From Cymbomonas tetramitiformis (lineage: Eukaryota > Chlorophyta > Pyramimonadophyceae > Pyramimonadales > Pyramimonadaceae): a stretch of DNA of 64,000 bases. The notes below the pieces were generated by a model, which saw nothing but the letters and a program-made list of their open reading frames with translations, was not told the DNA's origin and searched no databases. Shown in pieces: positions 30,953-41,306 of this stretch (position 1 is the stretch's first letter; the number at the start of each line of letters is the position of its first letter). Position numbers and translations under genes: made by a program. The stretch is from positions 21,017-85,016 of the forward strand of contig LGRX02035123.1 in assembly GCA_001247695.2 (NCBI GenBank), given 5' to 3'.

Positions 30953-33269
30953 ATGTAGCCAAAAGTGCTTCGAAGCCGCAAAGTGTTTCTTTAATTCATA
31001 GTCCTTTGTGTAGTACTTTCTATATGTGTTCAAATGCTCCTTTGGTACTTGCAATATCTCATGAATTCTCGACCACTTTTCACAACCTTCAGGGTCAAAG
31101 TCCTTAGCAAGGTCGTCCTCAGCGTCCTCCCATTTTGTTCTTTTATTCTTCACATAAGGAAACTCGAACACAAAGCCTTGTTCTTGCATGATTTGGATGA
31201 AGTGAGCAAACTTGTTTGTGCTATAACATTGCTTCTCGTAAATGTACTCGACTAGAAAGTCAAAGTACTCTTCATTCAATACTTTTGGTACTAATGGATT
31301 GTCGAAAAGGTCGTATCCAAACTGATTGGTATCTTTGTAAGCCTGTCTCACTTGTTCAAGAGTAAAAGGGTTGCACTTATACCTTTTACCATAGAAGAAG
31401 ATGTACACCTCCGTGATGTTTCTTTCACGTTGAATTTGTTGACTCATACCAAGAGGGTCGATTGTATGTTCTTTGTAATAACCAAATACGGGTCTCATTT
31501 TGTCATTGTTGCTATCTATACCATACATAACTTTTGGGCTGAATATGATTCTTGGAGTTGTGTTAAAATCGGGTAACTTGTCGGTCTCTTCGGTTATTAC
31601 TACTACATCGGGATGATGCACTATCAAATACTTGTGCAACTTTTTGGCGATATCTTTAGAGTCACATGCAACTATGTACCCGTTTGGTTGTGATTTTATT
31701 AATTCCCTAAATTGATGCTCACTTTGAATTTCTTTTATCTTCACTCCATCATAATGGTTTTGTTTATTACGTATGTATGTGTATGGTTTGTTCACTAAAT
31801 TCATATATTTCATGCATCGGTCACTTATATCGCCGTCAACCGCTATGTAGTTCTTGCAATCATTCAATACTTGTTTCAATCTGACCCACACATCGACCCG
31901 CCTAGCGTTCAATGTCTCACTACCAATCACGTGCTTCAATAGTGAATTGAACTCATCGATAAATATTGTGTACCCACTCAGGTCCATTCTTCTTAACTTT
32001 ATCAAGCTATCGACTTGTATTATGATGTTATCTCCATCTTGGATGTCCTCCGACTCGACATTCTTGTAAAATGTGCATTCAAGGCCGCTCTCATTAAAGG
32101 TTTGGTGTATTGTTTCTCCCAAAGTCACTCTCGAAACTATGACTATAAAATTAAGGTTGTTGTGAGCAATATGGTCCCTTACACTTGTAGTTTTGGACGT
32201 TCCGGGTTTGGATTTCATTATGCACGATTTACCAACCTCATAGATGTCTTCACCTCTAGTTTTTTGAAGGTACTTCCGATTCCAAATCACATGTGGCTTG
32301 ATGGTATTCTTGGGTGTCGGTTTCATTTTGTGATAATCAATGATGTTCTCATTCCTAGATAAGAGCCACCCGATGGCATCAAAGTCGCCATTGGGTTTAC
32401 ATGAATTCCAAGTTTGATTGTTGGTATCTTGGTGATAGTTAGGTTTAGTCTTGCAAAATGCATCCCACTTGTCATATTGGTTCAATCCTTTCATGGCGGT
32501 GGTGAATTTGAAAAAATCTCCGAAATTATCGATGATATTGTTAGGCAACATGTCCATTATACTATCAATGTTCTTATTGCTTAAGTTGTAATGCACGTCT
32601 CCTTCATATTCAAATTCCTTTTTAGGTTTAACTTCATACTTTCCGGTCTTTTCATTTTTTTGTGAGCTGGATGTGTAAATGTGTTCAAACAAGAATTGCT
32701 TTAAGTTTTCGGGTATCGGCTTGATGGATGTGTCGTGGTATACGGTGTAATCCTTATGAATGATGTTCTTTTTGATATTATATATGTGTGAATGAGGTGC
32801 CACAATGTATGTTCCATTGCTCAACACATCAATCCCTATCGAGCTATTCTTCTTGTCGGCGAAGTCATCGTCATACAAAAAATACAAATGATAACCTCCA
32901 CTACATGTTTTGACGGTGTATGTATCAAACTTCCTAAGAGCTTGTCCGAACTTTTTCACCCAAGGATGTGTTTTCAAATCCCACTTGTGTGAGTCCAAAT
33001 CAACCACAATGATGTTGTTCACTTTGCCTCCAAAGAGACCAACGTTGTAGGATTTACAAGATTCAATTCCAATAAATTGAACATTCTTATCGTTGTAAAA
33101 GTTGGACGTCATTGGTTCTTTCGAGTTTTTCCATAACTTGTGCTTAACCATGTTTTTGAGAACGAGAGTGTCATCATAAGAAGGATTGCATTGCATAGCC
33201 ATGGTTTCTTATATATAGTCACAACTCTTTTCTTTAAGTAGTTGATATAGTCACACGAAACAAAAAAAT

Positions 33270-33455
33270 CTATACATGCGAGATTTTTTCTGCACACTTT
33301 TTTAGCCTATATGCTTCTCGTTTTTTGGCATTTATCTCGTTCTTATGTAAGGCATAATAAGTTTGAGAACTTTTCCTTGAAATTTCCCTAGATTTGTCAA
33401 CATGTCTCTCTCTATACCGTTTTTGGGCTAACTTCAAGGTTTCGCTGCGAGCCAT
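33270..33455 (-). CDS. small basic PLV protein, unknown function
   Basis: 61 codons from ATG 33,453-33,455, 67 bp upstream of the helicase gene on the same strand. Two similar blocks (QKRYRERHVDKSREISRKSS and KNEINAKKREAYRLKK) recall small basic proteins of large DNA viruses. Motif M5 lies 44 bp upstream and may be its promoter. A DNA-binding role is plausible but not shown. Confidence 0.6.
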   Translation of the reverse strand: MARSETLKLAQKRYRERHVDKSREISRKSSQTYYALHKNEINAKKREAYRLKKCAEKISHV

Positions 33456-33498
33456 ACTAATATATACATTGAAGATAAGCCTTAAATCGATTATCTAT

Positions 33499-33547
33499 GT
33501 TCCAAAGTAAGGATATAATAGTCTAATATTAAACCCTGGTTTGGAAC
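33499..33547. promoter_or_regulatory. viral palindromic motif M5
   Basis: GTTCCAAAGTAAGGATATAA ... CCCTGGTTTGGAAC, upstream of the 61-codon ORF. It begins a ~150-bp unit (motif plus GGTGTAAGGTC..AAAAGTTGAGCC spacer) repeated from 33,650. Confidence 0.75.
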
Positions 33548-33649
33548 AAGGGGTGTAAGGTCGAAAATCGCAAAAAAAATTGAGCAAGATGTCAAAAATC
33601 GCAAAAAGTTGAGCCCGACGTTTTTTGGCCCCAAAATGACCGATATAGT

Positions 33650-33698
33650 GTTCCAATGTGAGGTTATATTACTATAGTATTAAGCCCTGGTTCGGAAC
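33650..33698. promoter_or_regulatory. viral palindromic motif M6
   Basis: GTTCCAATGTGAGGTTATAT ... GCCCTGGTTCGGAAC, followed by a second copy of the GGTGTAAGGTC..TTGAGCCGGA spacer. Confidence 0.75.
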
Positions 33699-33808
33699 AA
33701 ATGGTGTAAGGTCAAACATGATCGAAAAACTCAAAAAATGACCCTAAAATGTCAAAATCTCAAAAAATTGAGCCGGAGATTTAAAACCCTAAATGGCCCA
33801 TATGGGTT

Positions 33809-33861
33809 TGTCATAAAGTGGAACTTAATATTACTATATACATGAATCTCACTTTATGACA
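33809..33861. promoter_or_regulatory. viral palindromic motif M7 (second stem class)
   Basis: Perfect 12-bp arms TGTCATAAAGTG and CACTTTATGACA around a TTAATATTACTATATA core. The arm sequence is unrelated to GTTCC/GGAAC, but spacing and core are kept. Confidence 0.75.
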
Positions 33862-34082
33862 CCCGCGAAAAATACTGCCAAAAAATGGGCGAAAACAGAG
33901 CCTTAAAACGTCAAAAACTGCAGCCTGCAGATCGCGAAATTTCTCTACCTTTTTTTCAGAGTGAAAAAATCCCAAAACACAAAATCGCGAAAAAAACACT
34001 CCCGATTTTTTTAAAATCCTTGTCATCTCCGACGTCTAAATTATCTCATCCACGTCGTCATCTACGATCTGACCCCGTCATC

Positions 34083-34380
34083 ACCTTTGTGATGACCCAG
34101 GTCGTCATTTACTGGTCACGTTGCCGGCCATTTCTTTCAATGCCGGTCACCTACTGGTCATAAGATTGATTTACACATCATCAGAACGTGCGGCACTGAT
34201 CGCGATCACCAGAACGTGACCAGTAGGTGACCGGCACTTTTCGCGATCATCCAGAACGTGACCAGTAGGTGATCGGCACTGATCGCGATCATGCAGAACG
34301 TGACCAGTAGGTGACCGGCACTGACAGAGGTGGTCGGTGACGTGACCAGTAGGTAATGACGTGGGTGATCGCAAAGGTCG
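34083..34380. mobile_element. small GC-rich foldback element with internal repeats
   Basis: Inverted arms (GTGATGACCCAGGTCGTCAT and, inverted, ATGACGTGGGTGATCGC) enclose about four copies of a ~42-bp unit CAGAACGTGACCAGTAGGTG + ACCGGCACTGATCGCGATCA and one inverted copy (ATGCCGGTCACCTACTGGTCA). It stands out as GC-rich in very AT-rich viral DNA. Confidence 0.7.
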
Positions 34381-35499
34381 TATATGTCACGATATGTGTC
34401 ATGGTCGCCAAATATAAATTTGAAACTCGCTAAAAATTAGAAATTTAAAGTTGTATAAAATTGAAAATTTAAATTTAAATAAATTTGATTTAAATGCAAA
34501 TTTTGTATAAAGAGAATTTCAGGAAGTTATATTTTGAATATATTTATATCAAATTATGATTATATATATTTTTAATATTGTTGATATTTATGCTAACAAG
34601 AAATAGTAATAAATCGTATAAATTCAAATCTCGCTAAAATTTTGATAATTAAATTTGTATAAATTTGAAATATATACATGAACAATTTTGATTTAAATTA
34701 ACATTTTGTAAAAAAGGGAAAGTCAGGTCGTTATTTTATATATATATAAATTTATACCAAGTTCTGAATATATATTTATATATTTATAATTTCAATGGAT
34801 GATTATTCAAATGAAATATCTTGCCAGATATAACCGTATATTAAAAAAATATTCCCACCAAAAAATTAAATATATACTTGCAGAAATATCAAAATTTTAT
34901 TTTGAGACAAATTGCGAAATTTTATCTATATCGCAGAAAGATATAAATTTGAGGTACGCCGATTCCATATAAATATAAACATTTATACCATTGCCCATTC
35001 TAAATACATATAATTACTATATACATTTACATATACAGAATTACTATAAACTTATATTTCATTATTAATACAAAGTGTAAACAACGTCAAACGCGAAATA
35101 TTTATTTCATTATCATTTCCCCCAAAATTATATATTATACCAGACTTATTTTAAACCACAAGATATCTACACAAATCTGACGATTTACAATTTTATCCAG
35201 CACGCGGAATTAAAATAGCAAAACTAAATCGCCCGAACGAATCAGAGGGAGGCATCGTCTGAAATTAGCAAAATAATGCCAAAATAAATGCAAACGGTGT
35301 GTAAAAAATGAAAAATAAATCATGCACACTTTCACCGTATCGGGCACACGTCCGTTGGTAAAATACACGTTTTAGGGTTGCCTATCTTATGTTTCAACGA
35401 TGAAAAGCGAAGTATACACTTGAATAATCTATCATAAACGACTCCCCCAAAAATTCTGTGTCGCCATGAAGATATCGGAAGAGAAAAAGGAATCAAGTT
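34381..35499. other. AT-rich viral DNA without genes
   Basis: Very AT-rich. Two similar stretches (34,400-34,590 and 34,620-34,790) share AAATTTGAAACTCGCTAAAA-like and ATTTTGTATAAAGAGAA-like segments, so part is an old ~210-bp duplication. No ORF is supported. Confidence 0.6.
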
Positions 35500-35554
35500 T
35501 TGTCATAAAGAGAAACTTAAAATTACTATATACACCATTCTCAGTTTATGACAA
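35500..35554. promoter_or_regulatory. viral palindromic motif M8 (second stem class)
   Basis: TTGTCATAAAGAGA ... TCTCAGTTTATGACAA around AAAATTACTATATAC. Confidence 0.7.
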
Positions 35555-35731
35555 GGATCGCGATCGCAAAAAAAGCATGAAACGCCAAAAGCAACAAAAG
35601 GAACAATTGGAGACCGGAAAGATTGTTGCCGATATTTTAGGTAACCATTGCCTCACTTTTTCAATAAATCACAACTAATTTCAAATTGCACTGTGAGGAA
35701 AAATCCCAGATCAATCTACACAAATTCATAG

Positions 35732-35786
35732 TTGTCACAAACAGAAACTTATATTTACTATAATACTACTTCTCTAATTATGACAA
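35732..35786. promoter_or_regulatory. viral palindromic motif M9 (second stem class, degraded)
   Basis: TTGTCACAAACAGA ... TCTCTAATTATGACAA around ATTTACTATAATAC; several mismatches in the stem. It is followed by GATCGTGGTGTCGGCTTATG, a copy of a right-TIR segment found at 36,098. Confidence 0.65.
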
Positions 35787-35824
35787 GGATCGTGGTGTCG
35801 GCTTATGCAGATCTGCCATAGGAT

Positions 35825-35873
35825 GTTCCAAACCGGGGATTAATACTATAGTAATATATCCTCACATCGGAAC
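35825..35873. promoter_or_regulatory. viral palindromic motif M10
   Basis: GTTCCAAACCGGGGATTAAT ... CCTCACATCGGAAC. Together with upstream GCAGATCTGCCATAGG it is a partial internal copy of the right terminal repeat. Confidence 0.8.
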
Positions 35874-35955
35874 ACATAACACACAAGAGCGGGTTGTCAC
35901 AGATTTCCAGAAACACAATTTCAGATATTGTCGCAGAATTCCAGAAAATTCTAAT

Positions 35956-36262
35956 GTTCCAAACCGGGGATTAATACTATAGTAATATATCCTCACATCG
36001 GAACACATACGACAATCACACAATGACATATGTTTGCGAGCTGGGGAGCGAGCAATGCAAGGCGGGCAGGGGCTGGTAAGTAGGCGGTATTGTACGAAGA
36101 TCGCGGTGTCGACTTATGCAGATCTGCCATAGATAACCGTAGGTACTCACTACATGGGTAGCGTTCCGAAATACTGGTAAATCCTGGCAAAATGCAGAAG
36201 GTACTTAAGGAATACAGTTGTATTTAATAAGGATACTCCCCCTCTACACGCTACCCATGTAG
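35956..36262 (-). repeat. right terminal inverted repeat of the PLV
   Basis: Reverse complement of the left repeat with ~80% identity. Its outermost 15 bp (36,248-36,262, ACGCTACCCATGTAG) have an exact inverted copy at 36,150-36,164. The inner edge (35,956-36,004) is motif M11, identical to M10. Confidence 0.85.
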
Positions 36263-36269
36263 TCTCACT
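36263..36269. repeat. target-site duplication, right copy (TCTCACT)
   Basis: Same 7 bp as 17,726-17,732, directly after the right viral terminus. Confidence 0.8.
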
Positions 36270-36381
36270 GTTCTGCCTCCAGTGGAACAGAGCGTTACTC
36301 GCGCACAAAGATGGACACTGTGCCATTAACTAAACCTTAAGTTTCACGAAGCGGTGCACAAATCTGAATGGGTGGACGCAC

Positions 36382-36501
36382 TTGATAATTCAACGGTTGG
36401 CATGCCAGTTTGCAGAGGGTGTAACTAGCACACGCCATTCCAAATATAGCCGGAGTAGTTCCCAGCACTGGAATTGTCCGCACGCGAAAGTTCGGCACCA
36501 C
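36382..36501 (-). CDS. TcdA/Tcd1-like tRNA t6A dehydratase, internal exon
   Basis: Minus-strand exon with acceptor TTTTACAG at 36,502 and donor CAA|GTGCGT at 36,382; 120 nt, phase 0 on both sides. The 40 residues (PNFRVRTIPVLGTTPAIFGM, then ASYTLCKLACQP) are the highly conserved segment near the end of the ThiF/E1-like fold of TcdA/Tcd1 enzymes. It joins in frame and in order to the exon at 17,544-17,672, so the virus occupies the intron between them (about 170-180 bp without the virus). Upstream exons are expected to the right; a reading FSSEQRCERE near 36,715-36,750 resembles the preceding family segment but I could not fix its splice sites. Confidence 0.8.
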
Positions 36502-36869
36502 CTGTAAAAGGCAAGCACGTCTTTTTGCGTCAAGGATGGTATTCAGAAACCCGAGAGAGGTTTGCAACTGCGAGGCGGCCCTAGAGAGCCTCGCAATCGT
36601 GATTCAAATGTATCCTGAAGGTGCTTGGGCCCCAATTGAAGCACTGGGCACAGAAGGAGTCCAAAATGTTTCCACAAAATCAGGTCGCCACACTACTTGC
36701 AGAGACTCTCAGGCTCCCTCTCGCACCGCTGTTCTGAGGAGAAACCCTGCTGGTGTGTTGCCATCACATTCAATCACCTAACAGTCAAGGCGTGCCGAGT
36801 TCCCTCCTTGAGCAGCGCCGTCAGACGACGCCTTGAAAAGGTTGCCGTGTATGTGAAGGCAACCACTCT
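36502..36869 (-). other. probable intron and unresolved upstream exons of the TcdA-like gene
   Basis: Two minus-strand stretches could be exons: RRRLTALLKEGTRHALTV (near 36,785-36,840) and GFSSEQRCERE (near 36,715-36,750), both like parts of the family just before PNFRVRTIPVLG. Their phases do not join cleanly. Confidence 0.35.
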
Positions 36870-37195
36870 TTGGTCGTTGTACAAAAAAAAAGGAGACCTA
36901 CTGAGCCACAATCAACAGGGGAAACCCTAAAGTGGATCTGCCAAAAGAGAGGCAACCATCCAATTTCGGAAGATAGACTTATCAAGCTATGTTTGACGGG
37001 AGAAACTCTAAAGTGGTTCTGCGATACAAAGGGAGCTATCGCAAGTTCGCAAGGTAGACTTACCCAGCCATACATATTGAGAGAAACCCTAAAGTGGAAC
37101 CGTGAAGAAAGAGGCAGCCATCCAAATTCGGAAGACAGACTTATCAACTCATGTTTGACGGGAGAAACCCTAAAGTGGATGTGTGCAAGTGGGAA
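36870..37195 (+). repeat. ~82-bp tandem repeat, four partial copies
   Basis: GGGAGAAACCCTAAAGTGG recurs near 36,915, 36,998, 37,078 and 37,160, alternating with CATCCAA(A)TTCGGAAGA and GACTTATCAA. The unit is close to a multiple of three, so ORFs run through it on both strands; I give them no weight. Confidence 0.75.
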
Positions 37196-38770
37196 GTGAT
37201 ACGGCTGTAGATACAAGCGCCGTGAATATATTATCAATATACAAAGAAACACTGCAAAGTTGGACAGCAATGCAAGTGAACAGATGAGCGGGTTTGTGAG
37301 TGCAGTCTCTGTAAGAAGATCTGCTGAAGCACAACGCTTCCTCACTTAAGTACCATACGTCTCCCATCATCTTAGATGGTACCGCCATTGGGTTGTGAAC
37401 CCGAGACGTAGGTTGAACGACCAACATTGTGGAAACGACTAGTTCGTTCATGCTGCGCATGCGAGTTCCGCGCATGCTAAAAGCCAAGATGGTTCTTGTT
37501 TGTTATTCAAGATGTATCTTTGCTTTGCCATCATCGAGTTCGACTTACGAACTCTCGATGACAGGGATGCCTGATGATATAACATTATCATCTGGCGACA
37601 TGTACAGTCATCGTCGACCGTACTGACGAATGTCATATCAATATATGACGCGACTCGACATGTACAGTCATGGTCGACCATACTGTCGACTGTCATAAAT
37701 ATATGACACGACCGACTGACATGACATGACATGGTATGACATGTCTGACAGGTATGACATGTATGACATGTATGACACATATGTCATCGGTCATGACCCT
37801 GACAGATCTCCCCTCTTAAAAGAGTTGTGACCTCACAACGGGCATACCTTTGTATATGTCTATGATGTCTTTGTCGTTGTCGCTTCTTGCTGGTACCAGT
37901 CTTCTTACACCGATTTGAGGCGTCCCTCATGGTGTTTTTAGGTTATTGGGGGGAACTGAGTCCACTTTAGTCCCTCACCTTACAGTTCTTAGGATGTAGC
38001 CCACCTTTCAAGGTTCAATGAATTGCGTTTCGTGATGCAGATTGACGCTGGATTAGTGATTGATCCATACGTATCGTGCGTCAGAGTGACGATTCAAAGC
38101 ATCCGAAGTATACGTTACGGATTATTTGCGCTAGCCGTCGTCGCTTTGCGAACGATGATCCCACGATTTAACAATTTATAATCGAACGATTCTCGGCCTG
38201 ATATATACAACTGATCGACGAAAACCCTTGGGTACATGTTTCCACAGTTATATATAGTGCACCCAACCCTTCCTCCCCTCCTGAAGCTACTATGGAGGTT
38301 CACAGGCGGCAACGGGGAGCCCGTGTTTGTTTCCGGAGTTATTTCACCGGGGGCTTGTTTTAATGCAAACGGAGTGGCCCTGCTTAACGGGATTGGACTT
38401 ATAATCCTTTACCCGGTCTGCTCAACTCCTCAATATTTGGTCCGGTACGCGCGCTTTGACGAACATCTATCGCGATGAGTGAGAATGGATTCGCCACGTA
38501 CTAATGTGAAATTTCTTTAGTTATGTTTGTCAAGCATAACTTAGGATCACAACTCCGTCTACCTCAGTCGATGTCTCCGGTAGCTCGGATGACTGGCCAC
38601 AGAATCCGATGACAAACCACGGTCTTGGCAAAGGTAGCATTAGCAGTTTTTCACAGATATTGGTACCCGCATATGCGTATCTGTGTAAGGGTATGATTTG
38701 TACAAGGCTCACTACACCTTAGCAAGGAAGGATCAATTCCTGCTCCTGTCATATCAATTTGATACATGTT
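37196..38770. other. no gene; TGACAT-rich block
   Basis: At 37,598-37,790 the sequence is dominated by ATGACATG/GTCATA words, including two GACATGTACAGTCAT..GTCGACC copies. A GAAAACCCTTGGGTACATGT block at ~38,218 recurs at ~38,922, which might mark ends of a decayed element. Confidence 0.45.
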
Positions 38771-38895
38771 AGGGATATAACCCCGCAGTTCTCGGGTTGC
38801 AGCCCATTGCACCGAAGGTGCATTGCAGTCTTTGGGATGCAGCCCTGCAGTTCTTGGGATGCAGCCCTGCAGTTCTTGGGATGCAGCCCTGATAT
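38771..38895 (+). repeat. ~22-bp tandem repeat
   Basis: GCAGTTCTTGGGATGCAGCC recurs about four times, with a diverged first copy. Single dispersed copies occur at ~40,285, 42,481 and 43,868. Confidence 0.7.
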
Positions 38896-41067
38896 ATATA
38901 TATATATGTGACCGATGGACGAAAACCTCTTGGGTACATGTTTCCACGGCCTGATTATTATTAGGTCGGCAATTTATTGGCAAAAAGTCATCAGCTATCA
39001 GCTTTTGACTCAGAAGCCACAATGTTATAGAAGCTGCGACCTATTGTGATCATATGCGGCAGTTATGTCTTTAGCATACGTAGACAATATGATTATATGG
39101 AACTTATAATCCCACTTAAGTTGCATCATGATAAATTTATCCAGGTGTTAACAAATGTTCAGGATTTGATAAGAGGTTGACGCCCCACAAGCCAAAGGTC
39201 ACTGCTCATAAGGCTCGCCTCAAGTGTGCGGCTTTGAGGATTAGCGTCCTGGCGAGGCACAGTCATGATGCTTCCTAGTCCATAATGGAGCTGGAAATGA
39301 GAATGCTCAAGATATCCGAAGACAGGAAGGCTTTTGGTTGGCCAGAGTTACTGTCAAGATGCTTAACCTTGATGGAATGGCAGTTTGATACAAACTGTGT
39401 AACCATGCATGTGATTTATGCATTGGTGTATGACTTTGATGAATTGTCTCTTGTCATGAACCTGGAAGGAATGACGGGCAAATAGCTAGAGTGGCGGATT
39501 TACTCACTCGACTTTGCTGTTAATGGAATTCGATGCCTGATGGCACAACTGGCAATCCTTTGCTCAAATGCTTTCCTTAAGACATTGGCAACAACTTGTG
39601 TGCCAGCTTCTCTAGATTTGGGGAGAAACCATGGATCAACAATTCATCAATCAAAACACATGTATCAAGGTTGATTCATCGAATCCTTCAACTCTTGAAT
39701 TTCGACCATCAGCATCTCAGGCTGTTGACGTCAAAGTGATGGTCGTAAGCTTACAATATAGCTTATTCACATTTGAAAAACCATCGTTCTCCTATGTCAG
39801 TGCCCTTTATGTGATATGATAGAGCCGGAGAAATATGCATCTATGATTTCTTCATAATGAACTTTATGTGTCAATAAGTCAAATAAGACTTCATTTGATG
39901 TTTCAATCGGCATGATGTACCGTGTTATCAACTTTATGGCTGCTATATACAGATGCTGGAACTTTTGATAAGATTTTTAATTTTCCAAGCAAAATCAATG
40001 ATGTAAATCAATATGTGGCAAGCAGCTGTATGAAGAATGAATGAATCTATACTCCTTCCTCCCCCTTTTAAAAAGAGGTGCATCAAACCAATCAGATGGT
40101 GATGGAGAATGCTATTCAATCATTATGTCATGTGAAAATGGTTTGATAGAGAATCAGACTGAGATTACTCATCGAATGCTTTAGAGGTAACAATGTCAAT
40201 CTGAACATTGATTCTCTCTACGTCATATTGGCAGTATGCCTGACGTTTTTGAATGTGGCAAATGCCAGATGATGTCAAATGCAGTCGTTGGGTTGCAGCC
40301 CACATACTTTGTCAATTCAGGGTCACTATAGTGTACCCAACTTAGACAATGGTTCTGAAAAATGATTGTCATGATGAACAAAGAATCAGTGATGGTACCG
40401 AAGTTAACTTTGGTATCGAAGCTAATGGAGAGTCAATCAAGAAGTGTCCGTAATGACAACAACTTACTACGAGTTGTATTTTCGTAGTTGATTGATGGCT
40501 GACATGTCATTCATTATGAATAGAACATGGCATTGCCTAGTGATATGTGTATATTCTTCAGCACATGATCATTTATCTCAATGGTGCCCATTTTATTTTT
40601 GGGCAAACATTATTCAGAGACTTGTTATGATAAAGAAGTATGAATGATGGATGTGTCATTTCAATCCGATAGAATTGTGACTTGTTGATGACTATAAAAT
40701 TTCTGTCACTTTCCAGAATGAGAATGAACTGCGCTTGGAATCCAGCTGCAGATTGCGGTAGTCTGGCTTTTCCCAAGACTTTGTGGCCTAATGGTCGAGA
40801 CAACAAATTTCTAAACATTCCAGAATGAACTTTCAGAGAGTCATGATTCCTCAATGAAGCATGCGTGTCTTGTGTGCCAGAATGATATGAACCACAAGTA
40901 TGATGCCAATCTTATGTGGATGGTTTGTATCATTATATGCTATTCCACAAATAAGTAATGATGTCAGAGTGAAAACTTTGGACAATTGCAACTCAGTACA
41001 AATTTGAGTGCATTCAAGCTCACTTAAATGTTCAGAATCTGAATCTAATGTACTTTTCTAGCTAGAG
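38896..41067. other. no gene recognised
   Basis: No ORF with recognisable features. A C-rich TTCCTCCCCC word near 40,066 recurs as CTTCCCCCCTCAAGGAAGTG at 42,371 and CTTCCCCCTTGAGGAAGTG at 43,748, so parts are dispersed repeats. Confidence 0.4.
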
Positions 41068-41306
41068 CTACCATTGACTATCCAACATCCACTGAGGACA
41101 TTGTTTCTTACGTCTTTTGGCATCACGCTCAGCGTTTTTCTTATTCTGCAAGCGCCTCTTTGCTACTGCTACATCCGGAACGTTGTACCGGCTACGAAAC
41201 TTGCTGGTAACTTCATCTTCTGAGCTTTCTTCATCCAAAAGCAAAGCTGGCTTCAACATGTCTTGTTCTTTCATCGAGGACGAATCACACAGGGATGCAG
41301 CAGACC
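41068..41306 (-). CDS. possible terminal exon of a host gene
   Basis: The minus strand reads an acidic stretch (LLLDEESSEDEVTSKFRSRY) followed by a basic helix (KRRLQNKKNAERDAKRRKKQ) and stops at 41,068. An AG acceptor (CTGCAGGTCTGC context) lies near 41,306. It has the composition of a nuclear protein tail. No domain recognised; the rest of the gene was not found, so it may be a chance ORF. Confidence 0.35.

Larger units (their letters stand above)
25003..33202 (-). pseudogene. primase + UL9-like SF2 helicase, interrupted by a retroelement
   Basis: Viral replication protein. From ATG 33,202 the first 750 codons run to 30,953, and the last 176 are at 25,533-25,003. The N-terminus is a primase-polymerase domain: VVDLD (66-70) and CSGGYHLYF (100-108). 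A linker with TWNSCK and DAIGWLLS follows. The helicase has P-loop-like KPGTSKTTS (332-340), IDEFNSLL Walker B (415-422) and a motif VI QQIQRER (588-594), the herpesvirus origin-binding (UL9) type. The insertion falls at a CAT codon that is duplicated, and the flanks stay in frame across it. The rest of the reading frame is open, so the break is recent. Confidence 0.85.
17733..36262. mobile_element. integrated Polinton-like virus, 18.5 kb including two nested insertions
   Basis: It is bounded by ~310-bp terminal inverted repeats and a 7-bp target duplication, and sits in an intron of the TcdA-like host gene. Recognised viral functions are DNA polymerase B (truncated), packaging ATPase (interrupted), C5-methyltransferase-like protein, and primase-helicase (interrupted). 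Four small proteins of unknown role accompany them. No major or minor capsid protein, protease or integrase could be found. Subtracting the 1.64-kb and 5.4-kb insertions leaves about 11.5 kb, short for PLVs (usually 15-25 kb). Coding DNA is more AT-rich than the host exons, and the region 33.5-36 kb is very AT-rich and non-coding. Confidence 0.85.

Noticed and set aside
17733..36262. Major capsid protein or integrase gene of the virus
   Set aside because: No ORF of suitable length or motif remains after assigning the genes; 33.5-36.0 kb is non-coding.
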